From positions 186,001-250,000 of the forward strand of contig JARKIF010000056.1 in NCBI GenBank assembly GCA_029378245.1: 64,000 nucleotides of DNA, in the 5' to 3' direction. This document shows, piece after piece, positions 46,001 to 57,840 of the stretch (its first letter is position 1; the number at the start of each line of letters is the position of its first letter). A program made the translations under genes and the position numbers. The notes beneath the pieces are model-generated. The model was given only the letters and a program-made list of their open reading frames with translations. It had not been told where the DNA came from and ran no database searches. Source of the stretch: Roridomyces roridus (taxonomy: Eukaryota; Basidiomycota; Agaricomycetes; Agaricales; Mycenaceae).

Positions 46001-46180
46001 GATGAGCCGCAGCGTGCACTGGACTTGGCCTCCATACCAGTCCGCCTTGCCTTCGAATTCACCCATAAGTCCAAGACCACGGCCTGGATTCTCGGCAGTA
46101 GCCTTCGCCTCTCGATCTAACTCTTCCCTATTGACCGTCAGCATCCAGCGGCACACAGCAGACGCAGAACGCACCACAGA
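43032..46180 (-). CDS. RNA-dependent RNA polymerase, N-terminally clipped
   Basis: Minus-strand exons encode the catalytic half of a QDE-1/RDR enzyme, which makes dsRNA in RNA silencing. In order: FILCGRTYVALPPKAGKVYM, DEHRISFDAYLRRNNPLELN, YSTRFSLYLSTSIPVIEFDA, MTDGCGFINRAAVL, VAFQGRIAGSKGMWLVHPDD, NGVPATVFCSLQEQGLKDL and SFEAYIIPG. Then LAGG-DMDGD-EAIIIGDPDIV carries the three catalytic Asp. The C-terminus is LDASKTGLRLLDAVHK, then a basic tail ending SGHGES. The DMDGD loop spans three exons around a 12-nt microexon at 44165-44176. Family members usually have several hundred more N-terminal residues. Here the reading frame begins abruptly near 46180, abutting a truncated amidase. Confidence 0.8.
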
Positions 46181-46186
46181 GACATT

Positions 46187-47530
46187 TCATATCGAGAACC
46201 GTCGTGCGACGGACTGCCGAGAATAATCTCGTCGACCCTTGGCGCGACTTTCGCGTTCGACAGTCTCATGAACCGCGCGTATACAAGCAGGGGACGCCTT
46301 GATAACTCCATCTACGTACAGTTAGATTAGCAACAAGAGTGCATTGGGAGGCTCACCGCTGGTATAATACCCGAACCGCAACTTCTCAGGGAGTTTCACT
46401 TCCCTAAATTTGAGCGGTGCCACTCCTCGCCCACCACCAAAGGAAACACGACAAGCCAATTCGAGGTCATCCATACATCTGGGATTTCGAGCTCAACAAA
46501 GAAAACGGAACAATAACCAACGCGTACCTCGCCATTGGCCCGCAGACACTCTTGATTCCGTCGAATCCAGGAAAGGACTCTGCGCTCCACTCAATGATCA
46601 GATTATTTAGGCAGGCGGAAACTCCACTCACCTTTGGCCCCATAATCAGAAATCCTCCCCACCCCCGGCTTGAACGAATAAATCCCACAACTCGACGCTG
46701 GACTCCTCAAACTTCCAGCGATATCCGAACCCAACCCGATAACCGCCGCATCGAGAGCAAGCATGCTCGCCTCACCGCCGGAACTCCCGCCCGAAGAGTA
46801 CTCTGCATTATATGGGTTGGTTGTACGGCCCCAAATTGGATTGCTGCATTCGAAGGAGTAGAGGGTTTGCGGGATGTTGGTTTTGAGGAAGGGAATGGCG
46901 CCGGCAGATATCATGCATTGGACGAGCTAGGGCGGAGTTTCAATCGAGTTGTTTACTCTTTTCTTTGAACTGAGAGGACTGACGTCTGCAGTGGATTGCG
47001 CGGGTTTATTAATATATTTTGCGAGGCCAATGGTGGTGTCGTAGCCTTTGATATCATCTTCCCTGTTCGTCAGTTACTTGTTTCTCAAATTCAAGGAGAG
47101 ACCCACATTGATCCTAAATCGTTGAGTGTTGAATAAAATGACGACCCCAATAGCATACCTTGACGCTGATAGGAACCCCATGCAAAGGCCCTACAACCCT
47201 GCCGGTCTTCTCGAACAGCTTATCCAGATCCTTCGCTCTTTCGCGGGCATCGTCAAACATCGCTAAGGGCACTGTCAACTCACTTCAACAAACCATGCAG
47301 TGCTCACCCTCTGTAATGCAATTCGTCGCCTTATGCGCAACGAGGGCCTGCGCGATGAAGGCTTCCAGGACTTGAGACGCCGTCCATGTCCGATTTTCGA
47401 TATTCTTCACGATTTCAACGGCTGTCGAGTGCAGGAATGGACTGCGTTCGTAGGCGGTGGATGAATTCCCTTCAAGTTCTTTCTCCAGTGCTCGGTCGCG
47501 GGCTGCTCTTTTCTCTGTGGCAGACAGCAT
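46187..47530 (-). CDS. Amidase-signature hydrolase, C-terminally truncated
   Basis: Starts [20 protein letters not shown] at 47530. [12 protein letters not shown] holds the catalytic Lys, then [46 protein letters not shown] (cis-Ser) and [13 protein letters not shown] (nucleophile Ser), so the Ser-Ser-Lys triad is complete. After [20 protein letters not shown] the frame runs to a stop at 46187 (ending RRFSI). That is roughly 150-200 residues short of fungal FAAH-like acetamidases. The stop lies right beside the point where RdRP similarity begins. Core enzyme present, folding of the truncated form doubtful. Confidence 0.72.
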
Positions 47531-48502
47531 CGTTGAGGACGACGAGTTGGGTGGGAAGAACGTAACGCTACCGGTGCAACTGAGTTTAAATGGGGACGGT
47601 CTGTGGTTTCAAGTTTGAAAGCTCGTCCGTGCCGCCTCCGGCAGATCGGCGAAGAGCTTCGGATTCACTTGCAAAACAGGAATTTCCGGAGACGCCGGGA
47701 AAGGTTGGCCTCACCTCGGCGGACCGAATTTCTTTCTGTCACAATAGAGGACAGTCCTTGTCTTGGGTAATATGCTTGGAAAAGTTCCTCGTAACCATTG
47801 GACCTCGAAGCTTGAGCACGCGGTGGGTTTGGCCAGGAAAGAGCCCGGCGCAATCTGGTGTGCTTCGTAAGAACCTATATTGGGTCGATGCTTCTGAAGT
47901 ACCCACAGCGCATAAAGCCGCACAGAGCAGCTCCGTCTCCGTCATACACCGAGCTCGCGGAGAATACAAGGTCTATCTTTGCCAAGACTTGGACAACGCT
48001 TCTCGGAAGGCGGAGATGTTCGGAGTGCCGAAGGTCGAAAACAGGGATCGGGAGAGGCCAGACTCGATTCCTATTCTGCGTGGCTTTCGTTCAACGTTGA
48101 ACAAGATGGTGGTAAGTACGGATCAAGAAACTCGACCCGCCCGACGGCACGCCGGCCCGCTGCGTGCGCACTTAAACCCACCTGAGAGCGACTGGCAGCT
48201 CTATGACTCACATCCAGAATCTCCGAGTCTCTCTTCCAACTTCCAACTTCCAAATGCTGCATCCACGAAGTCGTTGGGTCCGATCTTCAAGGCAGCCTGG
48301 TCCTGGGTTCTGCCACAGGCAGCAATTTCTCGCCCGTCCAGCGCGGCGCTAGGCAGTGGGCAGTGCCGCTCCCTTGGTCATGAAGTCCCGATGAGCCATT
48401 TTTATTCGCGGTGGTCTGGGAAGATGCGACGACGCCGGAGGTTATATGGCAATCCGGGCTCACTCTAACTAGGCCTTACCTCGCCCCCTCCCCATCTTCA
48501 CC
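47531..48502. other. Unassigned; one long anonymous frame
   Basis: A plus-strand frame at 47590-48468 is 292 codons long but shows no family motif, no membrane or signal segments and an odd composition, and the minus strand is also partly open. It may be chance. Nothing else is recognised between the divergent amidase and DUF6534 genes. Confidence 0.3.
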
Positions 48503-50334
48503 ATGTCCGCAGTACCAAATGGAGTGGATATATCGTCTAAGGCTGATGCCATGTTCGTTGGTGTGATGCTCGCGCCGGTGTACGCATTGAAGCCTTTCGT
48601 CTTGCTCCGGCTATTCATTCCGAATTTTTTTCTTCCAGGCTTTGTGGAATCACCATATCGCAAGCGTGGACGTACTACCGCTCGAATCAAGATGGGTGGA
48701 AGTTACAGAGTGTGGTAAGTTCATCATTGATTCATGGTCGTCAAATTGACAAAGTGTAACCTCTCGCAGGTTGCTGCGCTGTTGTGTGTATACAAGTCTT
48801 GTTGAATTCTGCGGCTACTAGACAGTTCCTGGTAGCGCAATGGACGTGGCGGAGACGATTCTGACCTCTCAAATGGCCCATGAATACCTGGTAAGCTGGA
48901 TTGGAATCTCACCCCACATGCACACTTAGAACCTCCTTTAGATCCGGAATTTCGGGAACCTCGAGGCGTTGACTCGTATGCCGGTGTCAGTCGGTGTTCT
49001 TGCATGTATCGCGAACTCTGACTGTATATCTAGGTCAGTTCCCATCGAGGTTGGGGTTAATATTGTGCTCGTCTTGCTGTGCGTACACACGAGCCTGCAC
49101 ACCCACTTGGCTCCAATGATTTCACAGTATCGAGCTGTTTTTCGCTTATCGAGTCTACCTCCGTAAGTAGACCACTGTTACGCCATATCTCGTTTGACGA
49201 TCTTTCATTTCCAGTGACTCGTCAAATCCTTTTACCGGCTCTCATTGTACGCCGAATCGTTTGAAGACCATGCCAGAAAGACTAATTAGCATCTAGATCC
49301 TCTTCGGCATTGGAGGGTTTGGTGAGCATTTTTTTCCCGTATCTTGCTCCAATTAACTATGTGATAGTTGCCGGAGCTTGCGTGATTGCCAACATATCCC
49401 GCAGCCTCGAAGTCTCCGCATTGGCTACTGGGAGTATGAAGGTCCGTGATACATTCCTGAAATCTCGAACGGCAATCTTCATGAACCGAAAGATCGAAGT
49501 GGCGCTGGCCAACGGCTTTGAGGCTGTATCTAACCTATTAGCGACCTACGCGCTGTCACGGGAGTTTGTCAAAAGCAAAGAGTTTGCGCTCAAAACGCGA
49601 GTCTTGACTCCAGCCCATGTATAAATTGCCTGACGGGACACAGGACGAGCAACCTCTTGGACAAGTTGCTGGCATTCACAATCGCACGAGGGGGTTCGTC
49701 GTTGGGTTTACTCCTTGGTCAGGCTTTTATCGTCTTGCAGGCTTGGTCACTTTTGCGCAGTTCTTGACGCTGGCGCTTTATGTGGCACAACCAACTCAAT
49801 TATACTGGTGCGTCTATTTCATCCTCTCCTGGAAGTTGATTTTTACTCGATACAGGATGCCCATCCATTTCATCCAAGGGAAATTATGTGTTATCACAAT
49901 GTGTAAGTTTCGCCATGCCCACGTCTCTAGTTGTTCAATTTTTCATTTACAGTGGCAATGTGCGTCCGACCTTGTTTCCTCTCCGAGCCCAGAATTAAAA
50001 CTCTTCTTTCTCTCAGCCTCAACTCACGCGACTCTCTGCGAGAAAATTCAACGTTTATCGGCGACAGTGTCTTCACTGAATCCGTTCTGAGGCGGCAGTT
50101 GCCTTCTGGGGCGGCGCAAATTCAACTACGATCATTGGAGGAGCGGGCTGTCGACCATGAATCGCGCACCCACAAGCGTCGTGACGGTGCGTCCGTCACT
50201 CGATTCGTAGCTGCTGTTTTCATTTTTCTCCAGTGGAGGAGGGCATCCGTATTGAACGCGTTGTCGAATACCACGGAGTATTCCTCTGTTTCCTCACCCT
50301 TTCCGTTCCCTTGCTCATACGTTCCACAGAATAA
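48503..50334 (+). CDS. DUF6534-type seven-helix membrane protein
   Basis: Starts MSAVPNGVDISSKADAMFVG, then across an intron LCGITISQAWTYYRSNQDGW, the hallmark of a large basidiomycete membrane family. Later exons carry IELFFAYRVYL, RQILLPALI, ILFGIGGFG, VAGACVIANISRSLEVSAL, EVALANGFEAVSNLLATYAL, GFYRLAGLVTFAQFLTLALY, MPIHFIQGKLYV-like residues and IRIERVVEYHGVFLCF, with a stop at 50332-50334. The second exon group around 48770-48890 is hard to splice cleanly and may carry a lesion. Function unknown. A partial copy lies at 23334. Confidence 0.62.
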
Positions 50335-50419
50335 GCAACCGTTGGAGGTTTGAATTCATCGCATTGATAAGTTTCTAGTATCCCAACCCAAGCAAGTATG
50401 GTAAATAGCAATCAGTAAA

Positions 50420-52736
50420 TTAGTCCCTCCCTTGTAAAAACCCATCAAAGTACTTCTCCACCGCACCCCAAGCCATTTGTACGTCCAACCCCCGCCTTAA
50501 AACGCCCACATGCCCATCGGGACGAACAACAACAATGCCACCCTCCTTGGGATCGATGTCCCACTTTTGGTGCAACGGATGCACGAGGATTCCCGCTGCC
50601 GCCTTCGTAGACAAGATATCCGTCGGGGCGGGCGTGGATTCGGAGGGCAGCGAGCGCGGGCATGCGTGAGAGAGGTACGGCGAGAGGCACGGCACGTCGT
50701 CGGTGTAAACCTTGGACGAATTGAACAGCATACGCGACTCGGCAGCGTCACCTCCAGGCAACAACCTCAACCGTTGGTGGAACAGAGACGAGAGTGCGAT
50801 GGAGAGGTGTGACGCCGTGGTCACACCGACAAATCGGATTATTTTGCCTGCCTTGTCATGCAGCCCGTTCGCCCGGAACACGACTTCGCGCAGCGCCTCG
50901 AGCTTTTCCACAGCGCCGAGCTGGATGACGTCTCCGAGACAGAGGAAGATGGTGAACCGCCCGTCGAAGGGAATCGCATCGTCCAACATCTTGACGATAA
51001 TCCCATCGCTGTACCTCCGAACAGTAGCAGGTAGAATCCTCCGTCCGGCACACAACCCCTGCCCGCCAACGAGCGCCAACATCGGCGTCGGCGTCAGAGC
51101 AGGCGTATCGTCCACCAAGACGTTAGGCGCGTAGGTGATACCCGTACCTGCCTGGAACGGCGCGTTCGCCCGCTGGAAGGCGATGAGCTTCTGCTGATCC
51201 GCCGGATCAGAGCTCTTGCCGTGTGCGGCATACACGCGAATCAGCTCTCCGTCCATCTTCATCAGCTGGTCGGCGACGCCCCGTCGTTCGAGCGCGTACG
51301 TCGATAGCACAGACGGCTTGGCCACACCATTTTCGACTAGCGCGATTTTGAGCGCGAGGTTGTGAGCGTCGAGGAAGGATGTGTTCATGCCGAGTCCGGC
51401 TGGCGACAGATCAGATGGGTTGAAAAAAAGAAAACGTAGAATGAAGCTTACCCTTGGGACTGTGGATGTGCGCTGCGTCTCCCGCCAAGAAGATGCGCTG
51501 GTTGACGTCAAATGCAGAAGCAATACGCTGCGCGACAGTGTACACGGTAAACCAGTTGACCGCCTCCCAAGTGAACTTGAACGGGTGGAGTACTCGCTGA
51601 ATTTTGGCCGTCACGTCTTCGAGCGACGACTTTTCCTCGCTGTTCAGTTCGCAGTATATCCGAATGCAGTTCTGCCCGTTAATGTCCTCGCGAGGAATAA
51701 ACCGAATGCTGCCGTGTTTGCTCGCAATGATCCTGGAACGGCCATCCATCAGCAAGTTGATTAGGATGAGAAAATAGGGGTACTCACGCCAACATGTTCA
51801 CATCGGGAAAGTCCGTCTCAAAACCGAGGACGTCGATCGCGGACCAGATGGAATCATGCGATTCACCTTCGAGCTGTACATCGTACTTTTTCAACGACCG
51901 CCGGACGGTACTCCGGCCTCCATCACACCCCACAACCCGTCGCGCTTTGACTCTTCTCGTTTCCCCGTATTGGGATTTGAGCGTGACGATGACGGCGTCG
52001 GCGTTTGGGTCGTCGACCATCTCCGTGTCGGTGACAGACCACGGGCGGAGCACTTGGACGCCACTGATCTTCTCGGCCCCTTCCAGTATGATTCTCTCGA
52101 CGAGGCCTTGGCGGGTGTTGACGCTGTCGACAAAATCTTGAACATGACGTCAAGGGAGCGAGAAGAAGACGCACGCATAAGGAGAGTCAGTATCGAGGTC
52201 GACCGGGAATTGGTCTGCGATGGTCGTGCACACCGGTGGATCGACGGAGGTGTTCTGGAGAGTGATGAGGGATAGACTTCGAAGAGGATGGGGAATTACT
52301 CACCCAGAATGCACGCTTCCACATGCCCACTCCGTTCGCAGCAATGGTATCCGCCAGGCCAAGAGTTTTGAACATCTCGACGGTCCTAGTCGCCGTCAAT
52401 ACGGTGCGTTCTTCGAAGAGCCCTGTCTGTCTCACCTGCAGAGGAGAGCGTCTCCGCGGCCCCATTCGTGGTCAACGGCGTTGCGGGAGTCGACGATCAG
52501 CGGTTGCACGCCTAGTCTAGCCAGGCAGAACTAGTGGACGATGAGGACTTGAGGGGCGGTCGGAGATTGTGACTTACGGCAAGTAGGGAGCCCGCAGGAC
52601 CTGCGATACGTGAGTGGAAATAGCGCAGACATAGTGAACGATAGGTACCTGCGCCAACGATAAGGACAGGGTGAACATAGTTCTCGTCGGCAAAGGTGTT
52701 GGAGAAGGAGCTGTTGGTGATGGTGGGAGAGGACAT
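50420..52736 (-). CDS. FAD-dependent aromatic monooxygenase (phenol hydroxylase-like)
   Basis: Minus-strand exons start MSSPTITNSSFSNTF at 52736. The FAD fold VLIVGAG-GPAGSLLA is split by an intron with donor at 52648. Then come GLADTIAANGVGMWK, RRVVGCDGGRSTVRRSLKKY (the DG motif), FLAGDAAHIHSPKG (the GD motif, flavin ribityl contact) and GLGMNTSFLDAHNLALKIAL. A thioredoxin-like C-terminal domain ends WDIDPKEGGIVVVRPDGHVG and FDGFLQGRD. This is the architecture of fungal phenol 2-monooxygenases, which hydroxylate phenols to catechols with NADPH and oxygen. Catalytic motifs are intact. Confidence 0.86.
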
Positions 52737-53679
52737 GAGAGAGGGAGGCGGTAGAGAGTCTGGCGTGCCCCTGGCCCTTTTAAAATCTCCGCCCTATTCC
52801 CCTGAGTAAGAACTATACCCCCGACTCCCCCTTGTGCTCCTATGTCTTGTACTGGTCCAGCATCAGTGGAGTACACAGAGTCTCATCTCGCTTCCGTCTG
52901 GACCGCGGCTTTGAAGGGTCCGGATGAGAAGGCAGTGAAGGTTGTGATTCCGGTGTTGAATTCGATCGAGGCTGGTTGTAAAGGCTCATCGACTCGGATA
53001 TATACACCACCACCGTCGGACTATTGATATATTGACCGCTCAACCTTCGTGTGTCCTAGACCTCTGGGAGTCAGCTGCCAACGTCGGCCGCAAATTAATT
53101 GCAAGCCCACCTCAACATGTACAGATGTGCTCAAAGTTCTTCCCTTCCATGCGTCCAATCACCTTGAGTGTGGTCATCTCCGATGTGGTTCATAAGAGGC
53201 GGCCGGCGCTGCGTTTGAGCGAAGGGCGAAACGATGATGCTGTTCGACAAGCCTTGACAGGCTGGGGCGTTCGTAGCCAATGAATCGACAGCCGCCACTA
53301 GACGGAAATCCAACAAAGTGGCAACTTCAGAAATAACCAACTTGAGAAGACCCTTGCAAGCAGAAATTGAAGTGGTTGGGAAAGGCAACGAGTCAAGTCC
53401 ACAAACTGTGGAGAAGGGAGATGGAAAGACAATGGAAAGATGCAAAAGGCCGGGTTGATCCGCAACGGCGGCAAATCTCCGGATAGGTTATATTTTATTG
53501 CATGTTGGACAGCCCACCCATAAGTACTTATGGGACCGTTGAGGGCTTTTCTATCTTTCCTCGTTCCAAGTTGAGAACATTGAACAATGGAAAGGTGAAC
53601 TTTGTTTGCCTCGAGGCGCGCCATCATTGATTGACGGGATGTCGACTTCACACCGGTCATTGTTTTCCTCGTCGTCCCC
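52737..53679. other. Intergenic, divergent promoter region
   Basis: The region lies between two head-to-head genes. Short frames (52842-53027 plus, 53131-53445 minus, 53298-53681 minus) show no motif. Nothing else is seen. Confidence 0.5.
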
Positions 53680-55958
53680 ATGAGCGCCCTCTCCGCCTCT
53701 ACACTCCCGGGCTATGTCATCCGCTACCGGACTCACGCCATGGACGGCGTATACTCCATCGCGGCTGGCCTCGCGCTGCGGCTCGTCGTCGACGTCGCCA
53801 CCTTCCACGACCTCAAACTGAGCGGGATTCTCATCGGCCTCTGGGAGGGCATCGTGGTCCTCCACTTCGTCAACAAAGACCCGACCTCGAGCGATCCATA
53901 TCTAGCCTACGGCGTCCGTCTTTTCGTCGACTTTCTCGTCACGGAAAGCATTTTCAAGCTCGTCGTGGTTCTGCTGTGGAGCACAATGGGGATGGTCCTG
54001 GCAGACGTGGCGCCTGCAGTGTGGATGGACTCGGGACTGCAGCGCCAGTGGAATCGATTCCGGCGTGATTTGACGCTATCGGCACGCATGGTGGTCAAGC
54101 GGCGGAATACGGTGGTCCGCTTCGTGTCGGTGCCAACCGTAGGCTCCACCGCCAGGAGCGACATCTCGACCGTCAGCAGCGTGCGCTCACGCGCTTCTTC
54201 AGTGACTGCCACCACGGCGGTCCCTCCCTCCACAATCGCCACCACCAACGCCCCGCTAGACTCTCCACGAGTTCCGGTGGCTCCAATCCTGCCCCCGCCT
54301 CCCATCGCAACCCGACCGCGACGGCCTTCAGTACCGGGCACCTTTCCCGGAGCAGACTGGTCCGAAACCGACACGGACGCAGGCACGTCCGTCAACACAC
54401 ACTCTATACCTGCGCACGTCACCATTGCACGGATGCCCCCTCCTTCGTCAGTAACGATGACAATGACAGAAGTATCAGTGTCTCTCACAGAGGACACTGG
54501 TAGCTTCACGACCTCCACGCGCTCCTCCTCACCCACCTACTCGCTCGAATATGCCGACGACCCCTCGGCTACAGACCCCGTCGACATACCATCAGAATAC
54601 GAGGAGGAACTCATCGCGACTCGGAAACGCGAGACGACGCCAAAGCAGAGGCATGTCGTATTACCACCCACACCGTCAGACACGTTGCGGGATTGGGATA
54701 GCTCGCAGACGGGGGTGGAGGATGTACCGCCCTCGCCTTGGATGCCTGTCATCCCGGACCACGAACTTGAGGAGTGGGAGACCATTGACGCTGCGGAGGG
54801 GCAGGAAGAGCCGCCACTGCCGCCACCGAACGATGATGAGGAGAACGTTCTCGAGCCAGAAGCGCCGGGCAGCGATGCCAGTAGTTTGACTGCCCCATCG
54901 ACGATTCGAATCCCGCCCATGGAGCCGTCGATGTCCATGCCCGAGCCGGAACCCGTGCCTCCGCCTCTAGAAGAGGACATGTATGCTGACGGTCCGGAGC
55001 CACCTGCACCCGCGGAAGCAGAACAGGCGAATGTCGACGCACCTCCTGTGGCTGAGGAGCCTCCAATCGAAGAGCTGCCTCCCTATCGTTCCGGATTCGA
55101 CTCTGATTTGTTGGACGAGCTGGAGGAAAAGCCGAGTGTTGACAAGGGTAAAGCGAAAGAGGTGGAGCCCGCAGCAGAGGAGATCCCCGACTCGCCACCG
55201 GCCTCACCATCATCGCCCTCCGTTAAAGAGGCGCTGGCGCTTCGCAAGGAGGCGCTGGAGCTGAACAAGCGGATCGCGGATCTTCGACGGCAGCGCAAGA
55301 GTTCGGTGTCTGATGGGAGTTCTGCGACTTCCGGTGCTGCTGTCATTGCTGCGCTGGAGATTGCCAAAGCGGAGCAGGAGCTTGGGGAGGTGAATGCCAA
55401 GGCGGAGGGTGCGTTTGTAGGCGGTGCGTCTCACTTTGCCTCTTGTTTCTGTTTTCTATATGGAGCTAACTTGATACCTTAGCGTATAACCCACCTACGG
55501 CTTCACTGTACGAATTCAATACGACGGGGCTGACGCCAGAGGAGGCTGTCCGGCAGACGGAGGCTAGACTGGGTCAGCTTCTGCTTACGCCGATTCCACC
55601 GCCGGGGACGACCGCCGAGGACCTCGCGCATGATACGCCGAATCGTGCTGTACTCAAAGTCGTCATGCAGCAGTCGATCAAGGGGCGGCTTGTTAAGCAG
55701 GGGATGTTGGCTGCGCTTGATGGGTGCGTGCTGGGTTTTCTCTCTCTGTATGCGTTGACAGAGGCTGACTTTCGTTTATGTAGTAATGGCTTGAGGTGGA
55801 CTGAGGAGCCGACGAGGCCGAATGTTTTGTTGGTCCAGCTACCTGTGTCAGCTTCGGGTCTGGCTGGAGAGGATGATTCGAGTAAACCTGATGAACCACT
55901 AGAAGGTAGGACGGGAAAGGAAAAGGATGAGGATGATGACGACGCGAAGGAGTATTAG
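53680..55958 (+). CDS. Membrane-anchored Pro/Ser-rich protein, Smr-like C-terminus
   Basis: Three exons, 53680-55408, 55483-55723 and 55784-55958, encode about 714 residues. The N-terminal 110 residues contain three or so hydrophobic helices (GLALRLVVDVATF, GILIGLWEGIVVLHFV, FKLVVVLLWSTMGMVL). A long disordered region rich in Pro, Ser, Thr and Glu follows, then a coiled coil (ALRKEALELNKRIADLRRQR). The last part, GLTPEEAVRQTEARL, AVLKVVMQQSIKG and RPNVLLVQLP, resembles an Smr domain, a nucleic-acid-binding or nicking fold, but the sequence is too short and divergent to be sure. No named homologue recognised. Confidence 0.75.
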
Positions 55959-56548
55959 GCTCTACTTTGCTGCATGATGACAACCGTATTTACTTGTACA
56001 TATAACGGTGTACTCTTTTTTTTTTTCTTTTTACTGTGCTTTCGTATTGCAATGGAATGGAATTGTTTATTTCTTTTCAGTTCTATCCAACTGTGAGCCC
56101 GAGTGTCGAATTCGGCGCGGATATTTCGATGTGAGGCGCTCAAGCTGCACGCCCCAGCTCGCTCTGCTTTATTAACAAAACGAATCCCTTCCTGCAGACA
56201 CGCACCAGCGCCAATGGAAATTCCATGCATCTCCACGCTTCCCACAGGCAGGCAGGCAGCAGCATCAACCCAAACGAAAGTACACGGGCGAAAAGGATCA
56301 ATTTCTGTGAGACTGAGTGAGTGGTGCACCACCCGAATAATTCGAATTCGAAGGCCGGTGAAAGCGATTTCTGCGAGAATGCAAGGATCAAATGGGAGAG
56401 ACGCGCCTCGAGACTTGAGGAGATGTACAGTGTGTCTGGACTCTGGTGGCCACCAGTTCGATGAATCCAAAAAAATGGCAAAAGGAAACGACTTACCCTA
56501 CACTTACTTCTTGAAGCGTCTTGACGTAATCAATGGAATTCAAAAAAA
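55959..56548. other. Intergenic, no gene seen
   Basis: 3' flank of the preceding gene with a poly-T run near 56017. A tandem pair of aaacgacttacc-containing units at about 56475-56575 marks the broken 3' end of tRNA-like repeat copy D. Confidence 0.5.
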
Positions 56549-57840
56549 ATTGGCAAAAGAAACGACTTACCTTTATACTTTACCTTTGACCTACACTGAC
56601 TCAGAAAAAGTAATGGATCACCAGATCTTGAAAATTGGACGCGGTGTCAAGCCCGATGGAGGGACATTGGAAACTGGTTGTGGGGTGTAGTAGGAGCACT
56701 AGGAGGGCTACTATCAGCAGGTACAAATCGGAGTCCGAAATCGGCTTTGTTCGGCTTCAGTGGTGTGTCAAACGCGAACATGTGATCCATTTGTTATTCT
56801 GCATTTGGTTGACCCACACTATTTGCCGTGAAACACTGCAACGACTGACCCAAATGAGCTCAAATGTTGTACAGCTCCTCTTCACTATCCCATCTTCCAT
56901 CTGTGAGCCAAAGCAGTGCACTTCCGGCCTGCTCAGGGACTCAGAAACATCAAATGAAGAAATCAGTAAAATAATCCTCCCGTGTACCCGGGACCCCCTA
57001 CCTGTATGGTATAACTTGTCAGTGGGAGCTCATGGATGCTGGAAAAGCTTAGTTGTCCTCAAAAAGTGGAAATTCAATGTGCAGAGTCCTCCATTCAATT
57101 TTCATTGCCGAGCTGAACATTGGGTTGAAAGTTCAGCACTTGTTCTCAGGTGTCTTGAGTGTCAATGCAATACCAAAACTGACCAGGATGAAGCCTAGGA
57201 TACTCTACTTCATTAATCCAATGTCCCAGGTACAGGAACAGAGCTACATATATGCCCCGAGACCAGACAGTGTTGTTTTTCAGCTCTGATCTGTGGCCGG
57301 ATTTTTGCATAGGGTCAACCATCACACCATCGAGTCTGTACATCTTCTAGGCATCTCATAGGATCCAAAATAGCACAACTGATCAATCAAGACCCAGAAA
57401 TATGGCTTATCGGGGCTGTTGGGAAGCTCCTTGCTCAGGCTGTATATACAGATCATGCAAAAATCAACATCAGGCAACCACCCACCATGCACGTCTGCAT
57501 GAGTTGCCTTTCTTACACTCTAGGTGTAACTCAGTGACCGGCATCTACTGTATTCAGCCGGATTTTCACATTGTGCAAGGCCCTATTTCAAGATCAAGGC
57601 CACCAAAGAGCCGTGGCCAAACGGTGGTGGAAGTTCTTCAACCCTGATAGGGTGTGAGGTGGTCACAGTCACCTTGCCTGTGTCATTGGGGCAGTCCTTA
57701 GGATTGGAAGAGTTGCCCTATACATGCTTGAGACCTCTCATCAAAGACTACTGGCAGGCCATGGGCACCTTTGCCATGTTAGTGGTCACCACTTCATTGA
57801 CCAAGTGCTTCACAACCAACCCACTTGAGACCGGATTTTT

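Noticed and set aside
47590..48468. 292-codon plus-strand open frame
   Set aside because: No recognisable motif, signal or membrane segment, and no splice partners; listed only as an anonymous frame.
53680..54980. Antisense frames at 53907-54536 and 54537-54980
   Set aside because: Shadow frames of a C/G-rich, low-complexity coding exon on the plus strand.
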